From an uncultured Aquincola sp. (lineage in GTDB: Bacteria; Pseudomonadota; Gammaproteobacteria; Burkholderiales; Burkholderiaceae): DNA of 12,857 nt. The notes under the pieces were generated by a model. It had not been told where the DNA came from, did not search any database, and was given only the letters and a program-made list of their open reading frames with translations. A program made the position numbers and the translations under genes. The stretch covers positions 1 through 12,857 of the forward strand of contig CAKZXL010000117.1 of assembly GCA_937883885.1 (NCBI GenBank). Reading direction: 5' to 3'. Positions 6,045 through 12,857 of the stretch are shown in pieces (the stretch's first letter is position 1; each line of letters opens with the position of its first letter).

Positions 6045-7576
6045 CCCCCTCGCTGTTTCTCGTGCTGGCCGCGCAAGCCGTGCTCGGCGCCTTCGACAAC
6101 CTATGGCACCACGAGCTGGAAGCCCGCCTGCCCCAGCGCATGGGTGCGCGCCGCGAACTGGCGCTGCATGCCGCGCGCGAGGCCCTGTACGGCGTGCTGT
6201 TCCTCGTGGTGGCCTGGCTGCAGGTGCACGGCCTGTGGGCCGGGCTGCTCGGCGCGCTGCTGCTGGCCGAGCTGTGCATCACGCTGGCCGACTTTCTGGA
6301 AGAAGACCGCACCCGCAAGCTGCCACCGCTGGAGCGGCTGCTGCACACGGTGCTCACGGCGATGTACGGCGCCTTCCTGGCGCTGATGCTGCCGCTGCTG
6401 GCCCGCTGGGCCTGGCTGCCGACGGCGCTGGTGCCCGTGCAGCACGGCCTCACTTCCTTCGTCTTCACTGCCTTTGCGGTCGGGGTGCTGGCCTGGTCGC
6501 TGCGCAACGTGCTGGCCTTGCGCGCCACCGGCCGCCTGCTGGCCGCTGCCCGCCGTGCCCCGCCGCCCGCGCGGCCGGCGGCCACGGGCGTCGGACCCCG
6601 CAGCGTGCTCATCACCGGGGGCACCGGCTTCGTCGGCCGGGCGCTGGTGGCTCGGCTGGTGGCTGAAGGGGTGCGGGTCTTCGTGCTCTCACGCGACCTG
6701 CTGCAGGCCCGCGGCCTGCTGGACCCGGCGGTGACGGTGATCGACCGTCTGGACACCCTGCCTGCCGAAACCCGGCTGGACGCCATCGTGCATCTGGCCG
6801 GCGCCCGTGTGCTGGGCCTGCCGTGGACGGCCGCCCGCCGACGCCAGCTGGTCGACAGCCGCACCCGCCTGACCGAGGCGCTGATCGCGCTGATGCGCCG
6901 CCTGCAGCACCGGCCGCAGGTGCTGGTGGCCGCATCCGCCGTCGGTTTTTATGGCGTGCCGGCCGATGGCGGCTCGATGCGGGGGGAGAGCCAGGCACCG
7001 CTGGACGAGACGGCAGCGCCCCGGCCGGGCCAATTCGTCTCGGACCTGTGCATGGCGCTGGAACATGAAGCGCGGCGTGCCGAGGCGCTGGGCCTGCGCG
7101 TGGTGCGGCTGCGGCTGGGCGTGGTGCTGGGCCGGGGTGACGGCGCCTGGCCGCTGCAGAACCTGGCCGCACGGCTGGGCCTGGCCACCCGGCTGGGCAG
7201 CGGGCGCCAGCCGGCCCCGTGGCTGCAACTGGACGATGCCGTGGGCCTGCTGCACCTGGCGCTGCACACCCCGGCCCTGAGCGGCGCCGTCAACGCGGTG
7301 GCCCCGACCTGCCCGAGCCAGGCGGAATTTGCGCAGGCCATGGCAGCCGCCCACGGCAAGCGCGTGCACCTGCGCCTGCCGGCAGCGCCGCTGCGCTGGC
7401 TGGGGGGCGAGATGATGAGCCTGCTGCTGGAGGGCCAGGCGGTGGCGCCGACTGCGGCCCTGCGCGCCGGCTACCGGTTTGCCCACCCCGACATCCAGTC
7501 CGCCTGCGAGGCGCTGGCGCGGGGGGCGGCAGACACGGTCAGTACGACGTCACCGCGCTCGGCTGCCCGCCCTTGA
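6041..7576 (+). CDS. Membrane-anchored TIGR01777-family epimerase (extended SDR)
   Basis: This 511-residue protein has two parts. Residues 1-160 form a membrane domain of about four helices (near 4-18, 48-82, 102-124 and 138-160), starting MTPSLFLVLAAQAVLGAFDN with a following HHE motif. Residues about 186-495 are a Rossmann-fold NAD(P)-dependent oxidoreductase of the YfcH/SulA-like TIGR01777 group: TGGTGFVG nucleotide loop (192-199), HLAGA (251-255), ASAVGFYG (298-305), RLRLGVVLGRG (357-366) and a late PAPWLQLDDAVGLL (391-404). Family members are about 300 residues, so the extra length is the N-terminal membrane domain, joined by a Pro/Ala-rich linker (172-183). The ATG at 6041 overlaps the DUF4166 stop and has AGGAG 8 nt upstream, so the two genes are translationally coupled. 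Its 3' end overlaps the convergent binding-protein gene by 38 bp. Substrate unknown. Confidence 0.88.
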   Translation: MTPSLFLVLAAQAVLGAFDNLWHHELEARLPQRMGARRELALHAAREALYGVLFLVVAWLQVHGLWAGLLGALLLAELCITLADFLEEDRTRKLPPLERLLHTVLTAMYGAFLALMLPLLARWAWLPTALVPVQHGLTSFVFTAFAVGVLAWSLRNVLALRATGRLLAAARRAPPPARPAATGVGPRSVLITGGTGFVGRALVARLVAEGVRVFVLSRDLLQARGLLDPAVTVIDRLDTLPAETRLDAIVHLAGARVLGLPWTAARRRQLVDSRTRLTEALIALMRRLQHRPQVLVAASAVGFYGVPADGGSMRGESQAPLDETAAPRPGQFVSDLCMALEHEARRAEALGLRVVRLRLGVVLGRGDGAWPLQNLAARLGLATRLGSGRQPAPWLQLDDAVGLLHLALHTPALSGAVNAVAPTCPSQAEFAQAMAAAHGKRVHLRLPAAPLRWLGGEMMSLLLEGQAVAPTAALRAGYRFAHPDIQSACEALARGAADTVSTTSPRSAARP

Positions 7577-8690
7577 AGGTGAACACCGTCACCGGCGACG
7601 ACTTGAGGTCGCGCTGGTTGTCGAACTCGTAGGTGCCGGCCGCGCCCTTGTAGCTGCCCTTTTGCATCGCCTCGGCCACCTTGGCCGGGTCGGTGCTGCC
7701 GGCCTTCTGCATCGCCTGGGCGATCAGGTGCACCGCGTCGTAGAAGTTGACGGCATAGGTCAGCGGATCACGCTGGTGGTTGGCCGCGCGGTAGGCCTGC
7801 ACGAAGGCCTGGCCTTCGGAAGCTCTTTGGATCATCGCGCCGCCCTGGGTGCACCAGACGTTTTCGCCCACCGCATCGCCGCCGGCCAGCTTGGCGGTTT
7901 CGCTGGAGCACAGGCCGTCGCCGCCCAGCAGCTTGGCGGTGATGCCCAGCTGCTTCATCTGCCGTGCCATCGGGCCCGCCTGGGCCGAGTAGCCGCCGAA
8001 GAAGATGGCGTCGGGCCGCGTGGCCTTGATGCTGGTGAGCACCGGCGTGAAGTCGGTGGCCTGGCCCGAGACGTATTCGCTCTTGACCACCTGCAGCCCG
8101 TTGGCCTTGGCCGCGTTGCTGAACTCCTGCGCCAGGCCCTGGCCGTAGGCGCTGCGGTCGTCGATCACGGCCACGCGCTGCAGCTTCAGTTCCTTGGCCG
8201 CGTACAGCGCCATCTTCACGCCCAGCGCGGTGTCGGCCGCGCCCACACGGAACAGGCGCGCAAAGCCCTGCTGCGTGATCTTGGGGTTGGACGACACCGT
8301 GGCCACCACCACGCCGCCCTGGTCGTACACGCGCGAAGCGGGCATGGTCACGCCCGAGTTGTAGGGCCCGACGACGAACTTCACGCCCCCATCGACGAAC
8401 TTCTGTGCCACGGCCACGCCCTGGCGCGGGTCGGCCTGGTCGTCTTCGGCCTGCAGCTTCAGCCGCAGCGGCCGGCCGCCCACGCTGAGCTTGCGGGCGT
8501 TGACTTCGTTGACGGCCAGTTGCGCGCCGGCCAGGTTGTCCTGGCCGTTGCCGCTTTGCGGGCCGGACAGCGGGCTGCTCAGCCCGATGGGCACCACCAG
8601 CTCCTGCGCGCGCACGGCGGCAGGCAGGGTCAGCGCCACGGCCAGGGCGGCGCCTTGCAGGCACAGATTCAAGGTTGGGTTCAAACGCAT
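7539..8690 (-). CDS. Branched-chain amino acid-type ABC transporter substrate-binding protein
   Basis: This 383-residue periplasmic binding protein belongs to the LivK/type I peripheral-binding-protein group. A clear Sec signal peptide ends near residue 28 (AAVRA then QE) and has no lipobox, so the mature protein should be soluble in the periplasm. Family landmarks are the start VVPIGLSSPLSGPQSGNGQDN, ADPRQGVAVAQKFVDGGVKFVVGPYNSG (about 87-113), and the hinge-region AVIDDRSAYGQGLAQEF (about 174-190). Two mature cysteines (C261, C280) could form a disulfide. It follows the oxidoreductase gene after 26 bp on the same strand, so co-transcription is likely; no permease or ATPase gene is visible, and these may be elsewhere. 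No strong ribosome binding site precedes the ATG. The ligand could be a branched-chain or aromatic amino acid; the neighbour favours the latter, but this is inference. Confidence 0.92.
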   Translation of the reverse strand: MRLNPTLNLCLQGAALAVALTLPAAVRAQELVVPIGLSSPLSGPQSGNGQDNLAGAQLAVNEVNARKLSVGGRPLRLKLQAEDDQADPRQGVAVAQKFVDGGVKFVVGPYNSGVTMPASRVYDQGGVVVATVSSNPKITQQGFARLFRVGAADTALGVKMALYAAKELKLQRVAVIDDRSAYGQGLAQEFSNAAKANGLQVVKSEYVSGQATDFTPVLTSIKATRPDAIFFGGYSAQAGPMARQMKQLGITAKLLGGDGLCSSETAKLAGGDAVGENVWCTQGGAMIQRASEGQAFVQAYRAANHQRDPLTYAVNFYDAVHLIAQAMQKAGSTDPAKVAEAMQKGSYKGAAGTYEFDNQRDLKSSPVTVFTFKGGQPSAVTSY

Positions 8691-8716
8691 CTTCAGGAAC
8701 GGATCGGGTCAAGGGT

Positions 8717-11700
8717 TCAGGCCACGCGGCGTGCAGCCGGGCTGCCGCCGGCGCGCCACTGTGCCATCAGGCCGTCCCACTTCGGGCGGGCGGTGGCCAG
8801 GTGGCGGGCCTTCACATGGCCGTAGCCGCGGATCTGCTCGGGGATGCTGGCGATCTCCACCGCCAGCGGCAGGCGCTCGGCATTCAGGCCCTGCAGCAGT
8901 TCCAGCACGCTGGCCTTGTACTGCTCGATCAGCGCGCGCTCGGTGCGGCGCTCCTCGGTGCGGCCGAACACGTCGAACGCAGTGCCGCGCAGGCCCTTCA
9001 GCTTGGCGAGCACGCCGAAGGCGGTGTGCATCCATGGGCCGAAGGGGCGCTTGACCCCCTCACCCCGCTCGTTGGTCTTGGCGGTGAGCGGCGGGGCCAG
9101 GTGGTGCACCAGCTTGTAGTCGCCCTCGAACATCGCGGCGATCTTCTCGTCGAAGCCGGTCTGCGTGTGCAGGCGCGCCACTTCGTACTCGTCCTTGTAG
9201 GCCATCAGCTTGAACAGGTAGCGGGCCACCGCCTCCGACAGGCGGGTGCCGCCCAACGGGCTTTCGGTCTGCCGCACCTGGTCGACGAAGCGGCGGTACT
9301 GCTCGGCATAAGCCGCGTTCTGGTAGTCGGTGAGGAAGCTCACCCGCTTGGCCACCAGCTCGTCGATCGACGGCTTCTTGACGAACTGGATCACCTGCGC
9401 GGCCTTGAACAGCGCCTTCACCGCGGCCAGGTCGTGGGCGCAGCGGCGGCCCCATTCGAAGGCGGCCTTGTTGTTGTCCACCTGCACGTTGTTGAGCTCC
9501 ATCGCGCGCATCAGTGCGGCATGGCCCAGCGGCACGCGGCCCTGCTGCCAGGCATAGCCCAGCATCAGCGGGTTGGTGTAGATGCTGTCGCCCAGCAACT
9601 GCACCGATACCTCTTCGGCATCGAAGGCGCCCAGCCCGCCCGCGCCCACGGCCTGCGCCAGCGTGGTCTCGCAGCCGGCCGGGAACTGCCAGTCGGGGTT
9701 CTGCACGAAGGCCGCGGTGGGCGAGCCATGGGTGTTCATCGCCACGTAGGTGCGCCCCGGCTTGATGACGGCCATGGTGGCCTTGTTGGCGCCGACGATG
9801 GGGTCGCAGGCGATCACCAGGTCGGCCTTGGCGGTGTCCACCTTGGTGGTGAAGATGGCCTCGGCGCGATTGGCGATCTGGATGTGGCTCCAGGTGGCGC
9901 CGCCCTTTTGCGCCAGGCCGGCTGCATCCTGCGTGACCACGCCCTTGCCTTCCAGGTGCGCGGCCATGCCCAGCAACTGGCCGATGGTGATGACGCCGGT
10001 GCCGCCCACGCCGGCCACCACGATGCCCCAGGCCTGCTCGGCCAGCGGCAGCGCGGGCTCGGGGATCGGTGGCAGCGTGCTCAGGTCGCCCTTCTTCTCT
10101 TTTTTCGGCTTCTTCAGCTGGCCACCTTCCACGGTGACGAAGCTGGGGCAGAAGCCCTTCAGGCACGAGTAGTCCTTGTTGCAGCTGTTCTGGTTGATGC
10201 GGCGCTTGCGGCCGAACTCGGTGTCCACCGGCTCCACGCTCAGGCAGTTGCTTTGCACGCTGCAGTCGCCGCAGCCCTCGCACACCAGCTCGTTGATCAC
10301 CACCGTCTTGTCGGGCGTGGCCAGCTTGCCGCGCTTGCGGCGGCGACGCTTCTCGGTGGCGCAGGTCTGGTCGTAGATGATGGCCGTGGTGCCCTTGAGC
10401 TCGCGGAACTGGCGCTGGATCGCATCCAGCTCGTCGCGGTGGTGCACCGTCACGCCGGGCAGCAGGCTCACGCCCTGGTACTTCTGCGGCTCGTCGCTGA
10501 CGATCACGGTCCTGGCCACGCCCTCGGCGTCCAGGCTCTTCATGATCTGCAGCACCGAGTGGCCCTCCGGCCGCTCACCCACCTGCTGGCCGCCGGTCAT
10601 GGCCACAGCGTCGTTGTAGAGGATCTTGTAGGTGATGTTCACGCCCGAGGCGATGCTCTGGCGGATGGCCAGCAGCCCGCTGTGGAAGTACGTGCCGTCG
10701 CCCAGGTTGGCGAACACATGCGCATCGGTGGTGAACGGCGCCTGGCCGCTCCAGGCCACGCCTTCGCCACCCATCTGGCTGAAGGTCACGGTGCTGCGGT
10801 CCATCCAGGTGGCCATGTAGTGGCAGCCGATGCCGGCCAGCGCGCGCGAGCCTTCGGGCACGCGGGTGCTGGTGTTGTGCGGGCAGCCCGAGCAGAACCA
10901 GGGCGCGCGCTCGGCGCTGGCGCCGGCGGCGCTCACCGTCACCAGGGCGCGCTCGGCGGCCTCGATCTCGCGCAGCCGCGCGTCCATGCGCGCCACCACG
11001 TCGGCGGGCACACCCAGCTTCTTCAGCCGCTTGGCAATCGCCTTGGCGATGAGGGCAGGCGTGAGGTCGGCCTTGGCGCGCAGCAGCCAGTTTTCGCTGG
11101 GGTTGGGCATGGCCCATTCGCCGCCCGTCAGGTCGCCTTCGGGCTCGTCGAACTTGCCCAGCACGTTGGGCCGCACGTCGGCGCGCCAGTTGTACAGCTC
11201 TTCCTTCAGCTGGTATTCGATGACCTGGCGCTTTTCTTCGACCACCAGGATCTCTTGCAGGCCCTGCGCGAAGTCGCGGGTGATGGTGGCTTCCAGCGGC
11301 CACACCACGTTGACCTTGTGCAGCCGCACGCCCAGCGCGCGGCAGGCGTCGTCGTCCAGGCCCAGGTCGGCCAGCGCCTGACGGGTGTCGTTGTAGGCCT
11401 TGCCGCTGGCAATCAGGCCAAAGCGGTCGTTCGGCCCCGCGATCACGTTGTAGTTGAGCTTGTTGGCCCGCACGTAGGCCAGCGCCGCGTACCACTTGTA
11501 GTCCATCAGCCGCGCTTCCTGCTCCAGCGGCGCGTCGGGCCAGCGGATGTGCAGGCCGCCTGGCGGCATGCTGAAGTCTTCGGGCAGCACGATGCGCACG
11601 CGGTCGGGGTCCACCGAGACGGAGGCCGACGACTCCACCACTTCCTGGATGGTCTTCATGCCCGACCACACGCCCGAAAAGCGGCTCATCGCCAACGCAT

Positions 11701-12286
11701 GCAGGCCCATGTCCAGGATGTCCTGCACGCTGCTGGGAAAGAACACCGGCAGGCCGCAGGCCTTGAAGATGTGGTCGCTCTGGTGCGGGGCGGTGCTGCT
11801 CTTGCTGATGTGGTCGTCGCCCGCGATGGCGATCACGCCACCGTGCTTCGAGGTGCCGGCCATGTTGGCATGCTTGAACACGTCGGAGCAGCGGTCCACG
11901 CCCGGGCCCTTGCCGTACCAGATGCCGAAGACGCCGTCGAACTTTTTGCTCTGCGGAAACAGGTCGAGCTGCTGCGTGCCCCACACCGCGGTGGCGCCCA
12001 GTTCTTCGTTCACACCGGGCTGGAACACGATGTGGTTGTCGGCCAGGTGCTTGCGCGCGGCCCACAGCGCCTGGTCGTAGCCGCCCAGCGGCGAGCCGCG
12101 GTAGCCGCTGATGAAGCCCGCGGTGTTGAGCCCAGCGGCCAGGTCGCGGGCGCGCTGCAGCATGGGCAGCCGCACCAGCGCCTGCACGCCGCTCATGAAG
12201 GCCCGGCCGCTGGCCAGCGCGTACTTGTCGTCGAGGCTGACGGTTTCCAGGGCGCGGCGGACCGACTCGGGCAAGGGTGCGTTCAT
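8717..12286 (-). CDS. Indolepyruvate ferredoxin oxidoreductase, fused subunits
   Basis: This 1189-residue cytoplasmic enzyme oxidatively decarboxylates aryl pyruvates (from Trp, Phe, Tyr) to aryl-acetyl-CoA, passing electrons to a ferredoxin. It fuses what archaea encode as IorA and IorB. Residues about 25-270 are the pyrimidine-binding/POR N-terminal domain (NTAGFISGYRGSPLGGYD). About 460-640 is the thiamine-diphosphate domain (CSGCPH 465-470, GDGTYFHSG 529-537, ND at 558-559). A cysteine-rich iron-sulfur segment (C669, C672, C675, C681, C702, C708, C713) follows. Residues 753-945 are the IorB-like catalytic domain (GVGGTGV 759-765, QDAAGLAQKGGATWSH 786-801), and the last 240 residues fit DUF6537. 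Length and order match fused proteobacterial enzymes, with no break. The ATG at 12286 has GGAG 8 nt upstream. It is divergent from an Lrp/AsnC regulator and precedes a binding-protein gene. True substrate range cannot be read from sequence. Confidence 0.95.
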   Translation of the reverse strand: MNAPLPESVRRALETVSLDDKYALASGRAFMSGVQALVRLPMLQRARDLAAGLNTAGFISGYRGSPLGGYDQALWAARKHLADNHIVFQPGVNEELGATAVWGTQQLDLFPQSKKFDGVFGIWYGKGPGVDRCSDVFKHANMAGTSKHGGVIAIAGDDHISKSSTAPHQSDHIFKACGLPVFFPSSVQDILDMGLHALAMSRFSGVWSGMKTIQEVVESSASVSVDPDRVRIVLPEDFSMPPGGLHIRWPDAPLEQEARLMDYKWYAALAYVRANKLNYNVIAGPNDRFGLIASGKAYNDTRQALADLGLDDDACRALGVRLHKVNVVWPLEATITRDFAQGLQEILVVEEKRQVIEYQLKEELYNWRADVRPNVLGKFDEPEGDLTGGEWAMPNPSENWLLRAKADLTPALIAKAIAKRLKKLGVPADVVARMDARLREIEAAERALVTVSAAGASAERAPWFCSGCPHNTSTRVPEGSRALAGIGCHYMATWMDRSTVTFSQMGGEGVAWSGQAPFTTDAHVFANLGDGTYFHSGLLAIRQSIASGVNITYKILYNDAVAMTGGQQVGERPEGHSVLQIMKSLDAEGVARTVIVSDEPQKYQGVSLLPGVTVHHRDELDAIQRQFRELKGTTAIIYDQTCATEKRRRRKRGKLATPDKTVVINELVCEGCGDCSVQSNCLSVEPVDTEFGRKRRINQNSCNKDYSCLKGFCPSFVTVEGGQLKKPKKEKKGDLSTLPPIPEPALPLAEQAWGIVVAGVGGTGVITIGQLLGMAAHLEGKGVVTQDAAGLAQKGGATWSHIQIANRAEAIFTTKVDTAKADLVIACDPIVGANKATMAVIKPGRTYVAMNTHGSPTAAFVQNPDWQFPAGCETTLAQAVGAGGLGAFDAEEVSVQLLGDSIYTNPLMLGYAWQQGRVPLGHAALMRAMELNNVQVDNNKAAFEWGRRCAHDLAAVKALFKAAQVIQFVKKPSIDELVAKRVSFLTDYQNAAYAEQYRRFVDQVRQTESPLGGTRLSEAVARYLFKLMAYKDEYEVARLHTQTGFDEKIAAMFEGDYKLVHHLAPPLTAKTNERGEGVKRPFGPWMHTAFGVLAKLKGLRGTAFDVFGRTEERRTERALIEQYKASVLELLQGLNAERLPLAVEIASIPEQIRGYGHVKARHLATARPKWDGLMAQWRAGGSPAARRVA

Positions 12287-12371
12287 GCGGGGTACTCCAG
12301 TGGCGATGGCTCGGCGGGGTCGCGTGCCTGGCTCGTGACCGGGCGCGCACTTGGCTGCTGCCAGTGTAGAT

Positions 12372-12386
12372 TTCACCGGCCGTGAA
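12372..12386. promoter_or_regulatory. 15-bp dyad, candidate Lrp/AsnC operator
   Basis: TTCAC and GTGAA are perfect 5-bp arms around CGGCC, giving a 15-bp site, the length known for Lrp-family operators. It lies immediately upstream of the possible oxidoreductase -10. The core is GC-rich, unlike the AT-rich E. coli Lrp consensus, so assignment to the neighbouring regulator rests on position. Confidence 0.35.
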
Positions 12387-12399
12387 GTCTTTTCGTTGT

Positions 12400-12426
12400 T
12401 TGCTCGATTACCATGGTTTTGAGCAA
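12400..12426. promoter_or_regulatory. Nested dyad, candidate Lrp/AsnC operator
   Basis: TTGCTC and GAGCAA are perfect 6-bp arms 15 nt apart, and the spacer contains a second palindrome, ACCATGGT (12410-12417). It lies 34 nt upstream of the regulator's start codon, where it could serve autoregulation. Its centre is about 34 bp from that of the 15-bp dyad, close to three helical turns, as expected for co-operative binding of Lrp-type multimers. Confidence 0.4.
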
Positions 12427-12459
12427 CATCCTTTCTCTGATAACCGCCTGCACGATCAA

Positions 12460-12857
12460 ATGCCATCGCGAATCGCCAAATCAGGGAAAACCCCAGCCAC
12501 TGCCGAGGCTGCTGCGGGCGGTGCCGACACCGAGCGCCACGGCGCCGACCTCGACCGCTACGACGTCGCCATCCTGGAAGCGCTGCAACAGGATGCGCGG
12601 CTGTCCAACGCCGAGCTGGCGGCACGCATCGGCCTGTCGGCGGCGCCCACCTGGCGGCGCGTGAAGTGGCTGGAGGCGCAGGGCTACATCACCGGCTACC
12701 GCGCCGAGCTGGACCGCCGCCGCATCGGCCTGGGCGTGCTGGCCTTCGTGCGGGTGGACACCGAACGCAGCAGCGGTGCCGCCACCAAGGTGCTGGAAGA
12801 AGCGCTGCGCCTGCTGCCCGAGGTCACGGCCTGCCACTACATCAGCGGCGCCGGCAC
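12460..12857 (+). CDS. Lrp/AsnC-family transcriptional regulator (3' partial)
   Basis: The reading frame opens with ATG at 12460 and runs off the window after 132 codons. Following an Ala/Thr-rich, probably disordered 30-residue N-terminus, residues about 31-80 are the Lrp helix-turn-helix (LDRYDVAILEALQQDARLS, then ELAARIGLSAAPTWRRVKWL), and EAQGYITGYRAELDRRRIG leads into the RAM effector-binding domain, which begins GVLAFVRVDTE and is cut at CHYISGAG. No clear Shine-Dalgarno lies before the ATG; upstream in-frame GTG (12382) and TTG (12400) codons fall inside the operator-like dyads and are unlikely starts. Divergent placement next to the indolepyruvate oxidoreductase suggests it responds to an amino acid, perhaps aromatic, and controls that operon; this is inference. 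It is not broken within the visible part. Confidence 0.9.
   Translation, partial: MPSRIAKSGKTPATAEAAAGGADTERHGADLDRYDVAILEALQQDARLSNAELAARIGLSAAPTWRRVKWLEAQGYITGYRAELDRRRIGLGVLAFVRVDTERSSGAATKVLEEALRLLPEVTACHYISGAG

Larger units (their letters stand above)
12287..12459. promoter_or_regulatory. Divergent oxidoreductase/Lrp promoter region
   Basis: This 173-bp gap, the largest in the window, separates the oxidoreductase (-) from the Lrp/AsnC gene (+). The part from about 12387 to 12460 is markedly AT-richer than its surroundings. On the minus strand TACACT (near 12370-12365) is a possible -10 for the oxidoreductase without a good -35. I see no convincing promoter for the regulator. Two dyads within it are listed separately. 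Confidence 0.5.

Noticed and set aside
8675..12385. A stop-free plus-strand frame of about 1236 codons lying antisense to the oxidoreductase gene
   Set aside because: It is a mirror of a very GC-rich gene: composition is dominated by His, Gln, Arg, Ala and Gly with no recognisable domain, while the minus strand encodes a complete known enzyme.
12287..12625. Upstream extension of the oxidoreductase to a start at 12625
   Set aside because: It would run through the divergent promoter region and antisense to the Lrp gene; the ATG at 12286 has a well-placed GGAG and matches the expected N-terminus.

Overview
The window is about 12.9 kb of very GC-rich DNA. Third codon positions are almost all G or C, and coding density is very high: no gap exceeds about 175 bp. 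Gene content and arrangement suggest a betaproteobacterium of the Burkholderiales, in the Rubrivivax/Leptothrix/Ideonella range. The main pointers are the divergent Lrp/AsnC regulator and fused indolepyruvate ferredoxin oxidoreductase, the PrsK/PrsR-like sensor pair, and DUF4166 next to a TIGR01777 epimerase. This taxonomic call is inference from gene families, not a database match. I found no tRNA, rRNA, CRISPR array, insertion sequence, att site or plasmid/phage gene. The region reads as ordinary chromosome.

Layout: (1) 16-1987, a LysR regulator (-) divergent from an agmatinase (+), a classic regulator/target pair for agmatine or another guanidino compound. (2) 2007-5245 (-), a two-gene two-component operon: a polytopic membrane histidine kinase followed, with a 4-bp ATGA overlap, by a sigma-54-type response regulator (REC, AAA+, Fis HTH). 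It meets the agmatinase gene tail to tail, and a perfect 9-bp-stem hairpin (1998-2018) lies at that junction. (3) 5382-7576 (+), a DUF4166 protein and a membrane-anchored TIGR01777 epimerase, also joined by an ATGA overlap. The kinase/DUF4166 intergenic region holds an unusual AT-rich patch with a perfect dyad lying where both divergent -10 elements would fall. (4) 7539-12286 (-), a fused indolepyruvate ferredoxin oxidoreductase followed 26 bp later by a branched-chain-amino-acid-type periplasmic binding protein; the latter's 3' end overlaps the epimerase tail by 38 bp. (5) 12460 to the end (+), the start of an Lrp/AsnC regulator divergent from the oxidoreductase, with two dyads in the shared 173-bp promoter region.

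How the genes fit together: the right half looks like an amino-acid catabolic module in which an Lrp-type sensor controls an aryl-pyruvate-oxidising enzyme plus a binding protein for uptake. The left half is polyamine/guanidine metabolism. The middle holds a sensor pair of unknown signal divergent from an envelope-type DUF4166/epimerase pair. No clearly novel defence, mobile or biosynthetic system is visible. The most useful leads are the shared dyad operator at 5284-5304, the DUF4166/membrane-epimerase pair, and the oxidoreductase/binding-protein operon.
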